Of a DNA stretch of 64,000 nt, positions 11,882-21,674 are shown piece by piece; position 1 is the stretch's first letter; every line of letters starts with the position of its first letter. Location of the stretch: contig OY997653.1 of assembly GCA_963921795.1 (NCBI GenBank), positions 19,911,346-19,975,345 on the forward strand, given 5' to 3'. The translations under genes and the position numbers were made by a program. Under the pieces are notes generated by a model. The model saw only the letters and a program-made list of their open reading frames with translations, was not told the DNA's origin and did no database searches. The stretch is from Nannobrachium achirus. Taxonomy: Eukaryota > Chordata > Actinopteri > Myctophiformes > Myctophidae.

Positions 11882-12021
11882 AGTCCGAAGGTTCATTAGT
11901 CCGAAGGTTCATTAGTCCGAATTTAGTTAGGGTTACTGAGGTTAGGGTTAGGGTTAGAGTTAGGCATAGTATTCTTAACAAATTCGGACTAATGAACCTT
12001 CGGACTAATGAACCTTCGGAC
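11882..12021. repeat. Palindrome with telomere-like TTAGGG loop
   Basis: Left arm is three tandem copies of AGTCCGAAGGTTCATT. The right arm carries the exact complement (ATTCGGACTAATGAACCTTC and so on). The loop reads GAGGTTAGGGTTAGGGTTAG. Fragments of the same arm occur at 16455-16502, and the same TTAGGG plus TTAGGCATAGT loop occurs at 23212-23290. Best read as a miniature inverted-repeat element whose loop mimics telomere sequence. Confidence 0.75.
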
Positions 12022-12112
12022 CAATGCCATGGCACCCATTTTTACACGCTCATTATCGGCCCACTTTCACCAATAAAATAAAAGAGAGACAGAGAGAGAG
12101 CTTGAACCTTAC

Positions 12113-12205
12113 TGAGATCCTGGTGTTCTTCAGGTTCCTGTTTAATAGAAACAGACCTGTCTGGAGAACTGATCTTCACCTGCAGACTGGACTCCACACA
12201 CTGGT
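12113..12205 (-). CDS. Zinc-finger gene unit 1, exon 2
   Basis: A 93-nt internal exon with acceptor TTCATTCCAG and donor GTAAGG. It encodes QCVESSLQVKISSPD, then SVSIKQEPEEHQDL, an acidic linker whose IKQEP resembles a SUMO-acceptor consensus. Phase 1 at both ends joins exon 1 (12588-12864) to the terminal zinc-finger exon at 5927-7032 without a break. The copy at 39290-39382 has the same length and phases. Confidence 0.8.
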
Positions 12206-12587
12206 CTGGAATGAAGGAATTCAATAAATACTTCAATGAGGAATTCCTGACACAGATAAGGAAGTCAATAATAAGGTCTTTGATGTGACATGAATAAGGA
12301 CTTCAATGAGAAGTCGCCAGTCAGGCGAGAAAACTGGCCACAGGCTGACAAAAAAGCGACTTAAAACTATCGTTAAACCTCATCTTGGAGCTATAAAGCG
12401 GAGGGAGAGGTTCCGAAAGGACCTATGACAAATATAATATGTTTTATTGCACCACAACCACTTACATAATGATGTTGATGTTGTGTGTGTAACAGACATA
12501 ACATGCAGCGTGTAGTTTTGTTGTGTGTGTAACAGACATACCATGCACTGTGTAGTTACTAGTTTCATGTGTGAGTAACAGACATAC

Positions 12588-12864
12588 CTGCACCAGCAGT
12601 GTGTAAATCGATGTCCATATCAAAGTCAATTTCCAGCAGTTTGTTGTGTTTCTCCAGCAGAGTTTCTAGTAGTGGCTCGATCTCTCTCTGGAAGAGGTTG
12701 CACATGAACTCTGCGGCTGCACTGAGGCGCTCCAACACAAACACTCTGACATCAAGCTTCACACAACAAACATCAGCACCACGCTGCTGTTTGTCCAAAA
12801 CACACAATATCTCCTCTCCCACCGACGTCATGTGTTCATTTATCTTCAGCCGTACAGACTCCAT
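12588..12864 (-). CDS. Zinc-finger gene unit 1, first coding exon
   Basis: Starts at ATG (12862-12864) and ends at a consensus donor (GCAG then GTATGT). It encodes MESVRLKINEHMTSVGEEIL, then a region with VRVFVLERLSAAAEFMCNLF and EIEPLLETLLEKHNKLLEID. The latter is the short helical N-terminal region typical of fish C2H2 genes of this class (VxERLxAAAExIxxLFxxxIxxxxE), used in place of a KRAB domain and presumably a protein-interaction module. With exon 2 and the terminal exon it gives a protein of roughly 490 residues. The upstream region is conserved with unit 2, supporting this as the true 5' end. Confidence 0.8.
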
Positions 12865-13155
12865 TTGACACGTGTTTACCTCCTTGATGAGACGCTTTTC
12901 ACCACGACCATAGAGGTATGAGTTATAATTATAGAGTTACTTTAAATATAACCAATTATAATATGGGTTCTTATTATGACCTCCATGTTTCTGATCATGC
13001 TAACCAGCTGCAGTTGCAGTAGTGCGTAGTTCGGCGTAGCTACGTGCGGAGCTCATAGAGCTATAATAATAAGGGCGGAGCTAAGCATTTAGCACTTCCG
13101 GGGCAACGTGTTTCACACATGCGCATTACACATGCGTTTCGCCACCTGGTGGCTG
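12865..13155 (-). promoter_or_regulatory. Candidate promoter of zinc-finger unit 1
   Basis: Directly upstream of the ATG. A block at about 13085-13155 is retained almost unchanged upstream of the unit 2 first exon (44400-44480). It contains CACTTCCGGGGCAACGTG (an ETS-like CTTCCGG core), ACATGCGCATTACACATGCG (two NRF1-like half-sites) and the palindromic GCCACCTGGTGGC. Conservation between the two units plus motif content suggests a promoter; no expression evidence is available. Confidence 0.45.
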
Positions 13156-13159
13156 GAGG

Positions 13160-13320
13160 GTGTGTGTCATTGAACAAAAATACAGAAAGATCAAGAAAAG
13201 ACACAGTATGGAAGCGAATAGCTGATATAAATCAAATGAGAGCATTCGGATTGTGGGAGGGTTGACGTTCTCTCTCTCTCTCTCTCTCGCTCTCTCCCTC
13301 CAAGCACACACACGCACGCA

Positions 13321-13387
<67 letters not shown>

Positions 13388-13500
13388 TTGCAAGTACAGT
13401 GGAATTGTAAGGCTCAATATTGCATGAGCAAAATAACATATAGGCCTTTATATGAATTATGATACATTTAACAACATAATAACCAGAACAGAGAGACAAG
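13160..13500. repeat. Dispersed repeat with CT, ACGC and CA microsatellites
   Basis: GACACAGTATGGAAGCGAAT, GCATTCGGATTGT and TTTTGCAAGTACAGTGGA recur at 57755-57900. Between them lie CT repeats (13270-13297), an ACGC run (13308-13340) and a CA run (13340-13384). Confidence 0.8.
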
Positions 13501-13639
13501 AGACATTCATGGTTTATATTTAAAAGTAACTTTTATTTCCCCCCCTGGACTCAGGGTATGGCAGCTGCATACCCCTGCCATACCCAATTGACGCCCCTGG
13601 AGTAGGCCTACATTTCTTATTTTTCCACATCAATGAAAC

Positions 13640-13905
13640 TAGCCCTTACCCGTTCATGAGCTCTGAAATGATGTGCAGTGTGTGGGTTATGGGGTGTGCA
13701 CTCAGTGCACCCCACTGCACTGTGCACACAGTATATGAGGGATGGAAAGTAACTTTAACTGGTGCTTACATGATACTAGCCCTTACCCGTTCAAAGATAT
13801 GAGCTCCGAAATGATGTGCAGTGTGTGGGTTATGGGATGTGCACTGTGCACACAGTATATGAGGGATGGAAAGTAACTTTAACTGGTGCTTGCATGCTAA
13901 TGTAG
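13640..13905. repeat. Tandem duplication of about 135 bp
   Basis: ACTAGCCCTTACCCGTTC, ATGATGTGCAGTGTGTGGG and AGTATATGAGGGATGGAAAG appear in that order twice in direct succession. Non-coding. Confidence 0.8.
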
Positions 13906-14017
13906 GAGCATCAATGTAAGAAATACCCGTTCCATTTAACGGCTACAGAGATACTGTGTACCGATCTGCATGATTTTTGGACAACATCTGTAACAGGGCC
14001 AGAACCCCCCAAGATAG

Positions 14018-14180
14018 TAGATACACTATAAAAATGCTAATATACAGCAAACGATTTGTGAAAGTGACAAACGGGCTTCACAGTTATGTCAGGTGTATTC
14101 ATATGCTAATGGTGATGCGATTTCAGATCAATTGCTCCAGCCACTGAGGAGAAACGCTGTTTCAGACACTCAGACAGACA
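14018..14180. repeat. Left flank repeat of the TATAGG element
   Basis: AATGCTAATATACAGCA through CCAGCCACTGAGGAGAAACG is repeated directly, with a few changes, at 15764-15928 on the other side of the palindromic element; both copies end in CAGACAGACAG. Confidence 0.85.
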
Positions 14181-14181
14181 G

Positions 14182-15759
14182 CCCTAGTCAAAAAATCCTA
14201 TAGGATCTTCGAAATTTCCAATATAATCCTATAGGATTTTGAAAATCCTATAGGATCATATTGGAAATTTACAAATTTCCAATACAGTCCTATAGGATTC
14301 TATCGGTACTTTAGAAAATCCAATAGGATTTTGCAAATTTCCAATAGGATCCTATTGGGTTATATCTAACTTTGGAAAGTCCAATAGGATCCTATTGGAA
14401 CTTTGCAAAATCCAATTGGATTTTGTAAAGTTCCAATAGGATCCTATTGGGTTATATCTAACTCTGTAAAGTCCAATAGGATCCTATTGGAACTTTGCAA
14501 AATCCAATTGGATTTTGTAAAGTTCCAATAGGATCCTATTGGGTTATATCTAACTTTGGAAAGTCCAATAGGATCCTATTGGGTTATATCTAACGTTGGA
14601 AAGTCCAATAGGATCCTATTAGAACTTTGCAAAAGGATTTTGCAAAGTTCCAATAGGATCCTATTGGGTAAATAGGATCCTATTGGAACTTTGCTAAATC
14701 CAATTGGGTTATATCTAACTTTGGAAAGTCCAATAGGATTCTATTGGAACATCGGAAACTCTAGTAGGATTTTCTGAAGTTCCAATTGAACCTGCGCCCT
14801 AGTCAAAAAATCCTATAGGATCTTTGAAATTTCCAATAGGATTCTATTGGATTTTGAAAATCCTATCGGCACTTTAGAAAATCCGATAGGATTTTCCAAA
14901 GTTCCAATAGGATCTATAGGGTTATATCGAACTTTGGAAATCCAATAGGATTTTTCAAAGTTCCAATAGGATTTTTCAAAGTTCCAATAGGATTTTATTG
15001 GAACTGTAGGATTTCTGATAGAAAAATCCTTTAGAAAATCCCATTAAGAATCCTATAAGAATCCTTTACAGTTTTGGAACAGATCCTATTGGATATGTTC
15101 TTATAATAATCCTATAAGAAAAAATCCAATAGGATTTGTGTAGGGGAAATCCTATTGGATCCTATAAAATGTCAAATAGGACCAAAAACCCATCCTTACT
15201 AACAGGAGCTGTGGCGCAGAGGATCAGGGCAGGATTCAAGCACCGGAGGTCGTAAGTTCGAATCTCACTCAAGATGTCAATGATAATGTCACAATCTAAT
15301 ACTGTATGTCTAAACACTGATAGCCTGATAAATCAGTCTGCACAACACCATCCCCTGTTGGTGGGTGGCAGCCAGGCAAGGCACCTGAGTCATTACAGTA
15401 CCATAAAAATGTATAATGCCTTGCCAAAATATCCTTTAGGATTCTGATAAAGAATCCTTTACAGTTTTGGAACAGATCCTATTGGATATTTTCTTATAGG
15501 ATTATCCTATAAGAAAATATCCAATAGGATCTGTTCCAAAACTGTAAAGGATTCTTATAGGATTCTTAATGGGATATTCTAAAGGATTTTATAATCCTAT
15601 AAGACAATATCCTATAGGATCTGTTCCAAAACTGTAAAGGATTCTTATAGGATTATTAATGGGATTTTCTAAAGGATTTTATAATCATATAAGAAAATAT
15701 CCTATAGGATTTTCTAAAGGATTTTTCTATCGGAATCCTATAGGATTTTTTGACTAGGG
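14182..15759. mobile_element. Self-palindromic CCTATAGGAT/CCAATAGGATCC element
   Basis: Ends CCCTAGTCAAAAAATCC and GGATTTTTTGACTAGGG are perfect inverted repeats. The interior is built almost entirely from permutations of short palindromic words (CCTATAGGA, CCAATAGGATCCTATTGG, CCAATTGG) spaced by TTTGCAAA or TTTGGAAAG. A second left end, CCCTAGTCAAAAAATCC, starts at about 14797, so one copy is nested or partly duplicated. A tRNA-like SINE interrupts the right half. No coding capacity. Confidence 0.8.
15204..15330 (+). mobile_element. tRNA-derived SINE
   Basis: The head AGGAGCTGTGGCGCAGAGGA with an A-box-like TGGCGCAGAGG and a B-box-like GTTCGAATCTC about 40 bases further looks like the RNA polymerase III promoter of a tRNA-related SINE. 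It is not a working tRNA gene, since there is no plausible acceptor stem pairing. It lies inside the TATAGG palindromic element; the 3' end is unclear. Confidence 0.6.
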
Positions 15760-15763
15760 AGTA

Positions 15764-15928
15764 GAGTAGATACACCATAAAAATGCTAATATACAGCATA
15801 CGATTTGTGAAAGTGACAAACGGGCTTCACAGTTATGTCAGGTGTGTTCATATATGCTAATGGTGATGCGATTTCAGATCAGTTGCTCCAGCCACTGAAG
15901 AGAAACGCTGTTACAGACAGACAGACTT
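15764..15928. repeat. Right flank repeat of the TATAGG element
   Basis: Direct copy of 14018-14180 with an extra AT in TTCATATATGC; see that entry. Confidence 0.85.
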
Positions 15929-15950
15929 TTGGAAAATTATATGTTTGATA

Positions 15951-16257
15951 AGGCCCATTCCCACTGAGCCAGATAACGGATACAAAAATCTCTTTCTCCA
16001 TTCAAGTGGATGGTAAGATACAGATAAAAACATATCTGTCACAGATGGGCTCGGCGAGCCCACACTTATTTTGCAGCACGCACGCACGCCTCATATGCAC
16101 ACTGATTATCAATAAAAACGGCGTGCGCGCATGACGTCATGAATTTAGAGGACCCACACTTCTAAAATCCATATCAGACCACTATATATATATTATTTTA
16201 TTTTTATCTGGAGAAAGAGATTCTTGTATCTGTTATCTGACACAGTGGGAATGGCCT
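15951..16257. mobile_element. Harbinger-like miniature element (AGGCCCATTCCCAC family)
   Basis: Left end AGGCCCATTCCCACTG and right end CAGTGGGAATGGCCT are inverted copies, followed inward by CAGATAAC and GTTATCTG. It is flanked by ATA and TTA. The sister copy at 29981-30600 is flanked by TTA on both sides, which is the 3-bp TWA-type duplication of PIF/Harbinger elements. A Helitron-like hairpin GGGCTCGGCGAGCCC is nested at about 16046-16060. Confidence 0.65.
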
Positions 16258-16931
16258 TTACTGTATTATTTTCCACAATTAATTTATAGGACCGAGAAGT
16301 AACTCTGAAACCACCTGCACTGCCTGCTTGTTTGTAGACCCACTACTTTATACAAAGCTTGTAGGAACACATATAAAACATAGAAACTCAAATGATTGAT
16401 ACAGGGCAGTAACCAGATGTAACTATACAGAAATCTAGAACTATAAGATCCCTAGATTCGGACTAATAGGATGTAGGACTAATGACATTTCGGACTTATG
16501 GGCAGTCCCATGGCATTGCATTGGTCCAAAGTCTCATTGTTCCTGTCAGAATCTGGTTGTTACGTCTTTTGTACAGGTAGGCCTACATAAGAGTAACATT
16601 TGTTTTTGTTTGGCATCCTTCAGACAATGCAGTCGTATATCAAAAAACAATATAATAACAGCAAACCACATCTAAAATTAATAATAATAATAATAATAAT
16701 CTAAAAAGGTGTAAATAGTATGACGTAAAAAAAAAGAAGATAAAAATAAAGGAGTGCAAAAGGCAAAAAGAGAAACAGAAAAAGAAAAGAGCATCCTCAG
16801 ATGTACATGTGCAAAAAGTTTGGCATATTCTATACGCCACAGCATATTTTTCCAGTAGTTGCTACTGTACTGTACTTAACTCACAGTGTGTTCTATGTGC
16901 AACAGATTAACTCACTCCCTGCTAAACGTCC
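16258..16931. other. No gene; element fragment and AAT microsatellite
   Basis: A fragment of the AGTCCGAAGG palindrome lies at about 16455-16512 and an (AAT)n tract at 16678-16700. The rest is AT-rich with no recognisable exon. Confidence 0.5.
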
Positions 16932-17207
16932 TCAGAACGTCTTTATAACTATAACCTTTATTGTATTTTCTTTCATAAGCATTTGTATATGTGTATGAGA
17001 AATAAGGAAATTATAAAACTGATATACAAATAAACACAAACTGGGCCCTGAGTAGGATTCAATGCAATCATGTGAGGGACCCTCAAAATGATGGGCCACA
17101 GACCCCCATCTCAAAATATTTAGTTCCAGGGACCCCCAGAAGCATTTGCATAAAGAAATAGGCCTACATATATTCAGCAATTTGCACACATTCTCACGAC
17201 TTTTCAA

Positions 17208-17243
17208 AAATAGCAGATCTACAAGCTCGCAGCTGCGAGCTGA
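17208..17243. repeat. Dispersed hairpin family, partial copy
   Basis: AATAGCAGATCTACAAGCTC followed by GCAGCTGCGAGCTGA; right arm lost. Confidence 0.6.
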
Positions 17244-17800
17244 GTAATGGGTAGCATCTTGCTCTATGGTTCTGGCATAGAAGGGCTCCACCAAGTGCAC
17301 ACCCAGGCAGGCAAACACCACGAGGACCACCTTGAGGTAGGGAAGCTCCATCACTTCTCTGACGAGGCAGGCCAGGCGGTTGTTTATGTCAGTGGTTCTC
17401 AAACACTGGTTGGTTTTGGTCCCCAAATTATTTTGGGGGGTCCCCTGATGATTAACGTAATGTGCAACATTGTTTTCTCACTCAACAGTAAACAAACCAA
17501 TACAGTGGTATGTTAGGGGACTACTGCTGCCCTGGAGAGACAACCAAACCTTCATCTTTGTAGGCAAACAGCACACTGGATCTTGCTCAATGAGGAGGAG
17601 GAATTCCTTTTAGCTGGATTTGTGAGCATAGCCTACTTAAGAGCCACCAACTTGAGGCACATGTCCAGTGCCTGTCCAGCCACACTGGCATTCTTGCTGT
17701 CTACAACTCTTTAGCGCTTTCTCCATCTTCATATCAGCCTCCACCAACCGCATTACCTTATTCATGGCACTGCTGAAGCCCAGTGTAGTGTGGGTGCCAC
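17230..17800 (-). pseudogene. Degenerate coding relic, family not identified
   Basis: The minus strand shows residues that look protein-derived: LACLVREVMELPYLKVVLVV followed by FACLGVHLVEPFYARTIEQD and ATHYS, and separately, near 17750-17810, a frame with THTTLGFSSAMNKVMRLVEA. Stops and frame changes separate the pieces, and a hAT terminus (17390-17500) lies between them. The LVEPFYARTI..ATH string reminds me of multicopy fish transposon-associated proteins, but I cannot name the family. Confidence 0.35.
17392..17510. mobile_element. hAT terminus fragment (CAGTGGTTCTCAAAC)
   Basis: CAGTGGTTCTCAAACACTGG followed by CCCCAAATTATTTTGGGGGG and ATGTGCAACATTGTTTTCTC. The latter blocks are shared with the fuller copies at 49741-50145 and 61027-61434. 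Confidence 0.6.
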
Positions 17801-18004
17801 AGAATGATCGCCCCTGCTGGTGTTTCCAGAATTGATTTTAAAATACCACTGTTGGTCTATGAAGCTTTGAACGGATTAGGGACAAAATAAGATATACAAT
17901 ATGATCTTGTGCAATATCATGAACCATCCAGAGCTCTCATGTCATCTGGGAAAGGTGTGCCTTTCGGTCCTTAAATAAAAAATAAATAAAAAATAGCATA
18001 ATAA

Positions 18005-18385
18005 AATAAGATAAGAAAACTTTGTCCATCAAATTTTGCATAAAATAGATTTGTCTTTGGCACATAGGCAGTCAGTCAGTATACAACAATAAAACATAAA
18101 TACACAATGCATTAAAACTATATAAAATGCATCCCATGACATCACATGCAACAAGTGATCAAGGGCTGTGGGGGTTGGACTTGGAGCTATTCAAACATTT
18201 TCTTATTTAAAATCTCCACTGCAGTTGGCACAAATGATGACTTATAGCCCTTCTTCTTTGCCAGTGGTACTCTAAGCCTCCTGCCCGATGGTAACAGCTC
18301 AAATGAAGGGCGAAGAGGGTGTGTAGAGTAGTTATAAATCTGAATTGCCTTTTTGGTTATGGGACGGTTGTATATAACACTTTTG
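18005..18385 (-). mobile_element. LINE 3' fragment inserted in block copy 2
   Basis: The minus strand encodes HPLRPSFELLPSGRRLRVPL, then KKKGYKSSFVPTAVEILNKK. This resembles the extreme C-terminus seen in many fish LINE ORF2 proteins (LPSGRRYRxPxxxxxRxxxSFIPxAxxxLN). It interrupts the older plus-strand LINE tail between AATAAAATAAG and GAAGCAGCATTT, which are adjacent in the other copies. Only the final 60 residues and a 3' UTR remain. Confidence 0.55.
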
Positions 18386-18850
18386 AAGCAGCATTTAGTT
18401 TTTATGCACCATACCTGGAACACACTCCCAGTAAACTGCAGGTCTGCTGCCACTCTTATTTGCTTTGAAACACAACTAAAGATTAAAGATTGCCAAGCAT
18501 TTGTTACGTGTTAATAAAAATAAAGCTCTTATGAAAGCTCTTTTGTTTTTTTATTAAATCTTTATGCAAATATCATGACATACAAGACAATACAAAACAT
18601 ACAATACAGAGGGAAATAAGCTGTGCCCTGCTAACAGGAGCGGCACCATTTTAACTTCTCCATACAAAAAGTGAAACATAGCATCACCACAATAAGGTAT
18701 CTTATACCCCATCACTCAAAAAGCCAAAGAGTACATCTTCATGATGTCACTGATCACATGACCCCACAATCAATCCTCCAGTTCTAGGCAACACAGAAGA
18801 GGGGACCTTTATCTTATTTCCACACAACAACTATAAGGTATATTAATGAT

Positions 18851-19515
18851 TTCTACCACTTTTTCGAGTCACGTGTTCAAATACTGGATTCTGATTGGCT
18901 AAATTCCGGAGGTTATGAGAGGACAACTGCCGCAAAGTTGTGTGTCCGAGATCAATGCGCCTCAGTGTACATCCGGGGACTTCAGGAGGTAGTTCCCCCA
19001 ACCAACAAATGAAGGTCGCAGCGGTCCTATGTTTACTAACGTGCGTACTATCGTCGCCGATTTATTTGGATCCAATGCAATCCGCCAACTTTAAAGCCCC
19101 TTTTCTCTGAACCTATGCCTTTCTGGAAGCGAACAGCCTCTATTTACGGCCGGAACGGTGCTTTTAACTGACGTTAGCTTAGCTGTAAGCTAGACGCATG
19201 GATTACTATGGAGTTGGCGCCATCTGTTGGTGAGTAGAAGATGTTGTTTGTGGAACTATCTGCTGTCTCGCGGAAGTTTTATAGGCAATAATGATTGTAA
19301 CTTAAGATCCTTGCAAGTTACAACTATGTGTTTTCTTTCATGTATACGGGAAAAAGTGGTAGAAAAGCTATTTACCACTCGGGGTCGGACATTATGCTCT
19401 CATAATGTCCGCAGTGCGGGTGTTATCGGACGAGGCGCCAGCCGAGTCCGATAACACCCGCACTCAGGATAATGTCCTCAGCATAATGTCCTCTCACTCG
19501 GGGTAAATTGCTTAC
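18851..19515. mobile_element. Insertion with stem-loop in zinc-finger block copy 2
   Basis: Absent from the same position in the other two blocks, where AATGAT runs straight on to AT(A/T)GTT. It holds two inverted pairs. TTTCTACCACTTTTTC (18851) pairs with GAAAAAGTGGTAGAAA (19350), and AGTGCGGGTGTTATCGGAC (19412) pairs with GTCCGATAACACCCGCACT (19446). The latter sits in a larger hairpin bounded by GGACATTATG and CATAATGTCC. Probably two adjacent miniature elements. Confidence 0.65.
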
Positions 19516-19589
19516 ATATAGTTCAATGTTGAAAATGAGTGGTAATCCCCTTTAACTGTGCCATTATTGCATGCATACCAAAGAACATT

Positions 19590-19868
19590 TAAGGTCTTTC
19601 AAAGACCGTCTTTGCGTTTTTCGGGCCGAATATCGGAGTGAATTTCGGAGGGCGTAAATAAAAAAAAAACAACCTCACGTTATGTCAATCACGTTTGCAC
19701 ACTGCTGCCCGTTTCGTATTTATTTTCGGACCAGGGTTGATTTTTTTCCCGATTTTCGCAGCTGTCGCCACTGAGTCCCTTGCTCTCTCTCTTTCCTCTC
19801 TCCCTGGCCTCTGGATTTCGGATTTCCAAAACAACGAAAGACTGCAGTGCAGTGTGCAACCAGCTTTA
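19590..19868. mobile_element. Second insertion in zinc-finger block copy 2
   Basis: The flanking words AACATTT and TGGACAAATGTGGA are adjacent or nearly so in copies 1 and 3. Here 280 bp starting AAGGTCTTTCAAAGACCG lie between them. The start is itself a small palindrome; otherwise no features. Confidence 0.45.
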
Positions 19869-20149
19869 TTTGGACAAATGTGGACAGATACTGATGCTCA
19901 TATTGTTCTACTAATATAACCTGCCAGCTGGAGGGAATAACAGGAAAATAATTACAAAAATCACTTCCATCACATTGAATTGAAAATAAGATCCATACAA
20001 TCTATACACAAGAAACAAATAGTTCATTTTATTCAGTCATGTTGGTATTGTCAGATTATATGATTACTGAGCTTTGGTATCCTTGTCATTGTCATCCCGG
20101 TTAAGACTGAATGATCATACATGTGTCTGTGTATTTCTAACTTGAACTA

Positions 20150-21282
20150 AAGGCTTGCCCCCTGTATGAGTCATGTGTTTTTTTTAGATCACTCTTTCGA
20201 GCAAAGCCTTTACCACATACTGCACAAGAAAATGGTTTTCCGCCTGTATGAGACCTCATGTGTTTAGTTAGATCACCCTTTTGAGCACAATCTTTACCAC
20301 AAATTGAACAAGAACAAAGGCTTTCCGCCTGTATGAGACCTCATGTGTTTAGTTAGATCACCCTTTCGAGCACAAGCTTCACCACAAACTGAACAAGAGA
20401 AAGACTTTTCGCCTTTATGAATCCTCATGTGTGTTTTTAGACTAACCTTCTGAGTAAATCCTTTACCACATACTGTACAGGGAAATGGCTTTTCTCCTGT
20501 ATGAGTCAGACTCATCATGTGTTTTTTTAGATTACCTTTTGCAGTAAAGCTTTTACCACATACTGTACAGGAAAAGGGCTTTTCTCCTGTATGAGTCGTC
20601 ATGTGTGTTTTTAGATGGCCTGTGTTAAAACAGCCTTTACCACATACAGTACAAGAAACTGGCTTTTCACCTGTATGAGAGCTCATGTGTGATTTTAGAT
20701 TACCTTTTGCAGTAAAGCCTTTACCACAAACAGTACAAGGAAAGGGCTTTTCCCCGGTGTGAATCATTGTGTGCGTCTTCAGATTTATCTTTTGATTATA
20801 CATCTTGCCACACTCCATACAACAAAAACCTTTCTTTCCTGTGTGACCGCTTTTGGAGTGAGTTTGTTTAGATGATTTCAGCTTGTGCTGTTCTCCGACA
20901 TTTGGTGTGTTTTGTGATTTCATTGTGTTTAAAGCTGACTGATCTCCCCTAGTCTCCTCCCACTCATCACTGTCTTCAGTGTCTGATTCAGAACAGTGTG
21001 AAGAGAGGAGCTGGTCATCACTAGTTGGTTGTGATGTTCCACAGTCCTCTACAAAGGTTTGTGTTTTCATGTGTTCAGCTGAGGTGCTGGCTACAGGCTC
21101 TGTCTCTTTGTTACCATCATCACCTTCACTTTTTACTGCTAGTAATGTCAACGTTGACCCACCAGCCTCTTCTGGTCGTTGAAGTAGCTCTTCCTGTTCT
21201 TCTTTAATCTGTGGAGGTTGTGGTTCCTCCTGGACCAGACTGGAGCTCCACTCCTCTTTACACACAGGAACGTGCAGGAAGT
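20150..21282 (-). pseudogene. C2H2 zinc-finger terminal exon, frameshifted after six fingers
   Basis: Opens at the same phase-1 acceptor as the paralogues (TTTTTCGTAG then ACTTCCTGCACG). The acidic leader is intact and six fingers are readable. Finger 4 is odd: its second histidine spacing is enlarged (KKHMMSLTH) by a 6-nt insertion. After finger 6 an extra base in the linker (encoding [11 protein letters not shown] then stop at 20294) truncates the frame. Two more fingers are still recognisable downstream in another frame (20160-20290), and the last of these has 8 A's where finger 4 has 7, a second shift. It could still yield a six-finger protein if spliced to upstream exons; none lie between it and 28407, so it would have to use those at 39-44 kb. 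Confidence 0.7.
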
Positions 21283-21599
21283 CTACGAAAAATATACGAC
21301 ACGGTAAAAGGTTTGAACTGTACACGATTTCAAGTAGCGTTCCCCCTGCTTTATGAAAAGCTGGTGCACACACATCCACTTCAGTGTAAATAATGTGGCC
21401 ATTGTGTGTTTAAACACAGCAGAGCTATCATAGAAGATGAGATGGGGGAGGGGGGACTGAGTAACTAGGACCCAAGGCGGGGAGGTGCTCGAGATGCCTG
21501 GATGAAAATGTTCTTGTTGAAGTGTATTTACATTTTCTAATTATTGCCATAACTAATATTAGTTTAATCAAATCAAGAGAGACTGGACTTCATATCTCT

Positions 21600-21602
<3 letters not shown>

Positions 21603-21673
<71 letters not shown>
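21603..21673. repeat. (GT)n microsatellite
   Basis: Uninterrupted GT tract of about 35 units at the right edge of duplicated block copy 2. Confidence 0.98.

Positions 21674-21674
<1 letters not shown>

Larger units (their letters stand above)
17820..21560. repeat. Duplicated zinc-finger block, copy 2
   Basis: Colinear with 4985-7350, from the LINE tail through the terminal zinc-finger exon and on to the sequence upstream of it (GATTTCAAGTAGCGTTCCCC, GGACCCAAGGCGGGGAGGTG). Three insertions are specific to this copy: about 18013-18383, 18851-19515 and 19590-19868. Confidence 0.8.

Noticed and set aside
15204..15275. Apparent tRNA gene
   Set aside because: A and B box-like words are present but the cloverleaf cannot be completed; position and trailing sequence fit a tRNA-derived SINE.
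14182..15759. Regular short repeats suggesting a CRISPR-like array
   Set aside because: Spacing and units vary, words are palindromic, the ends are terminal inverted repeats and the genome is eukaryotic.
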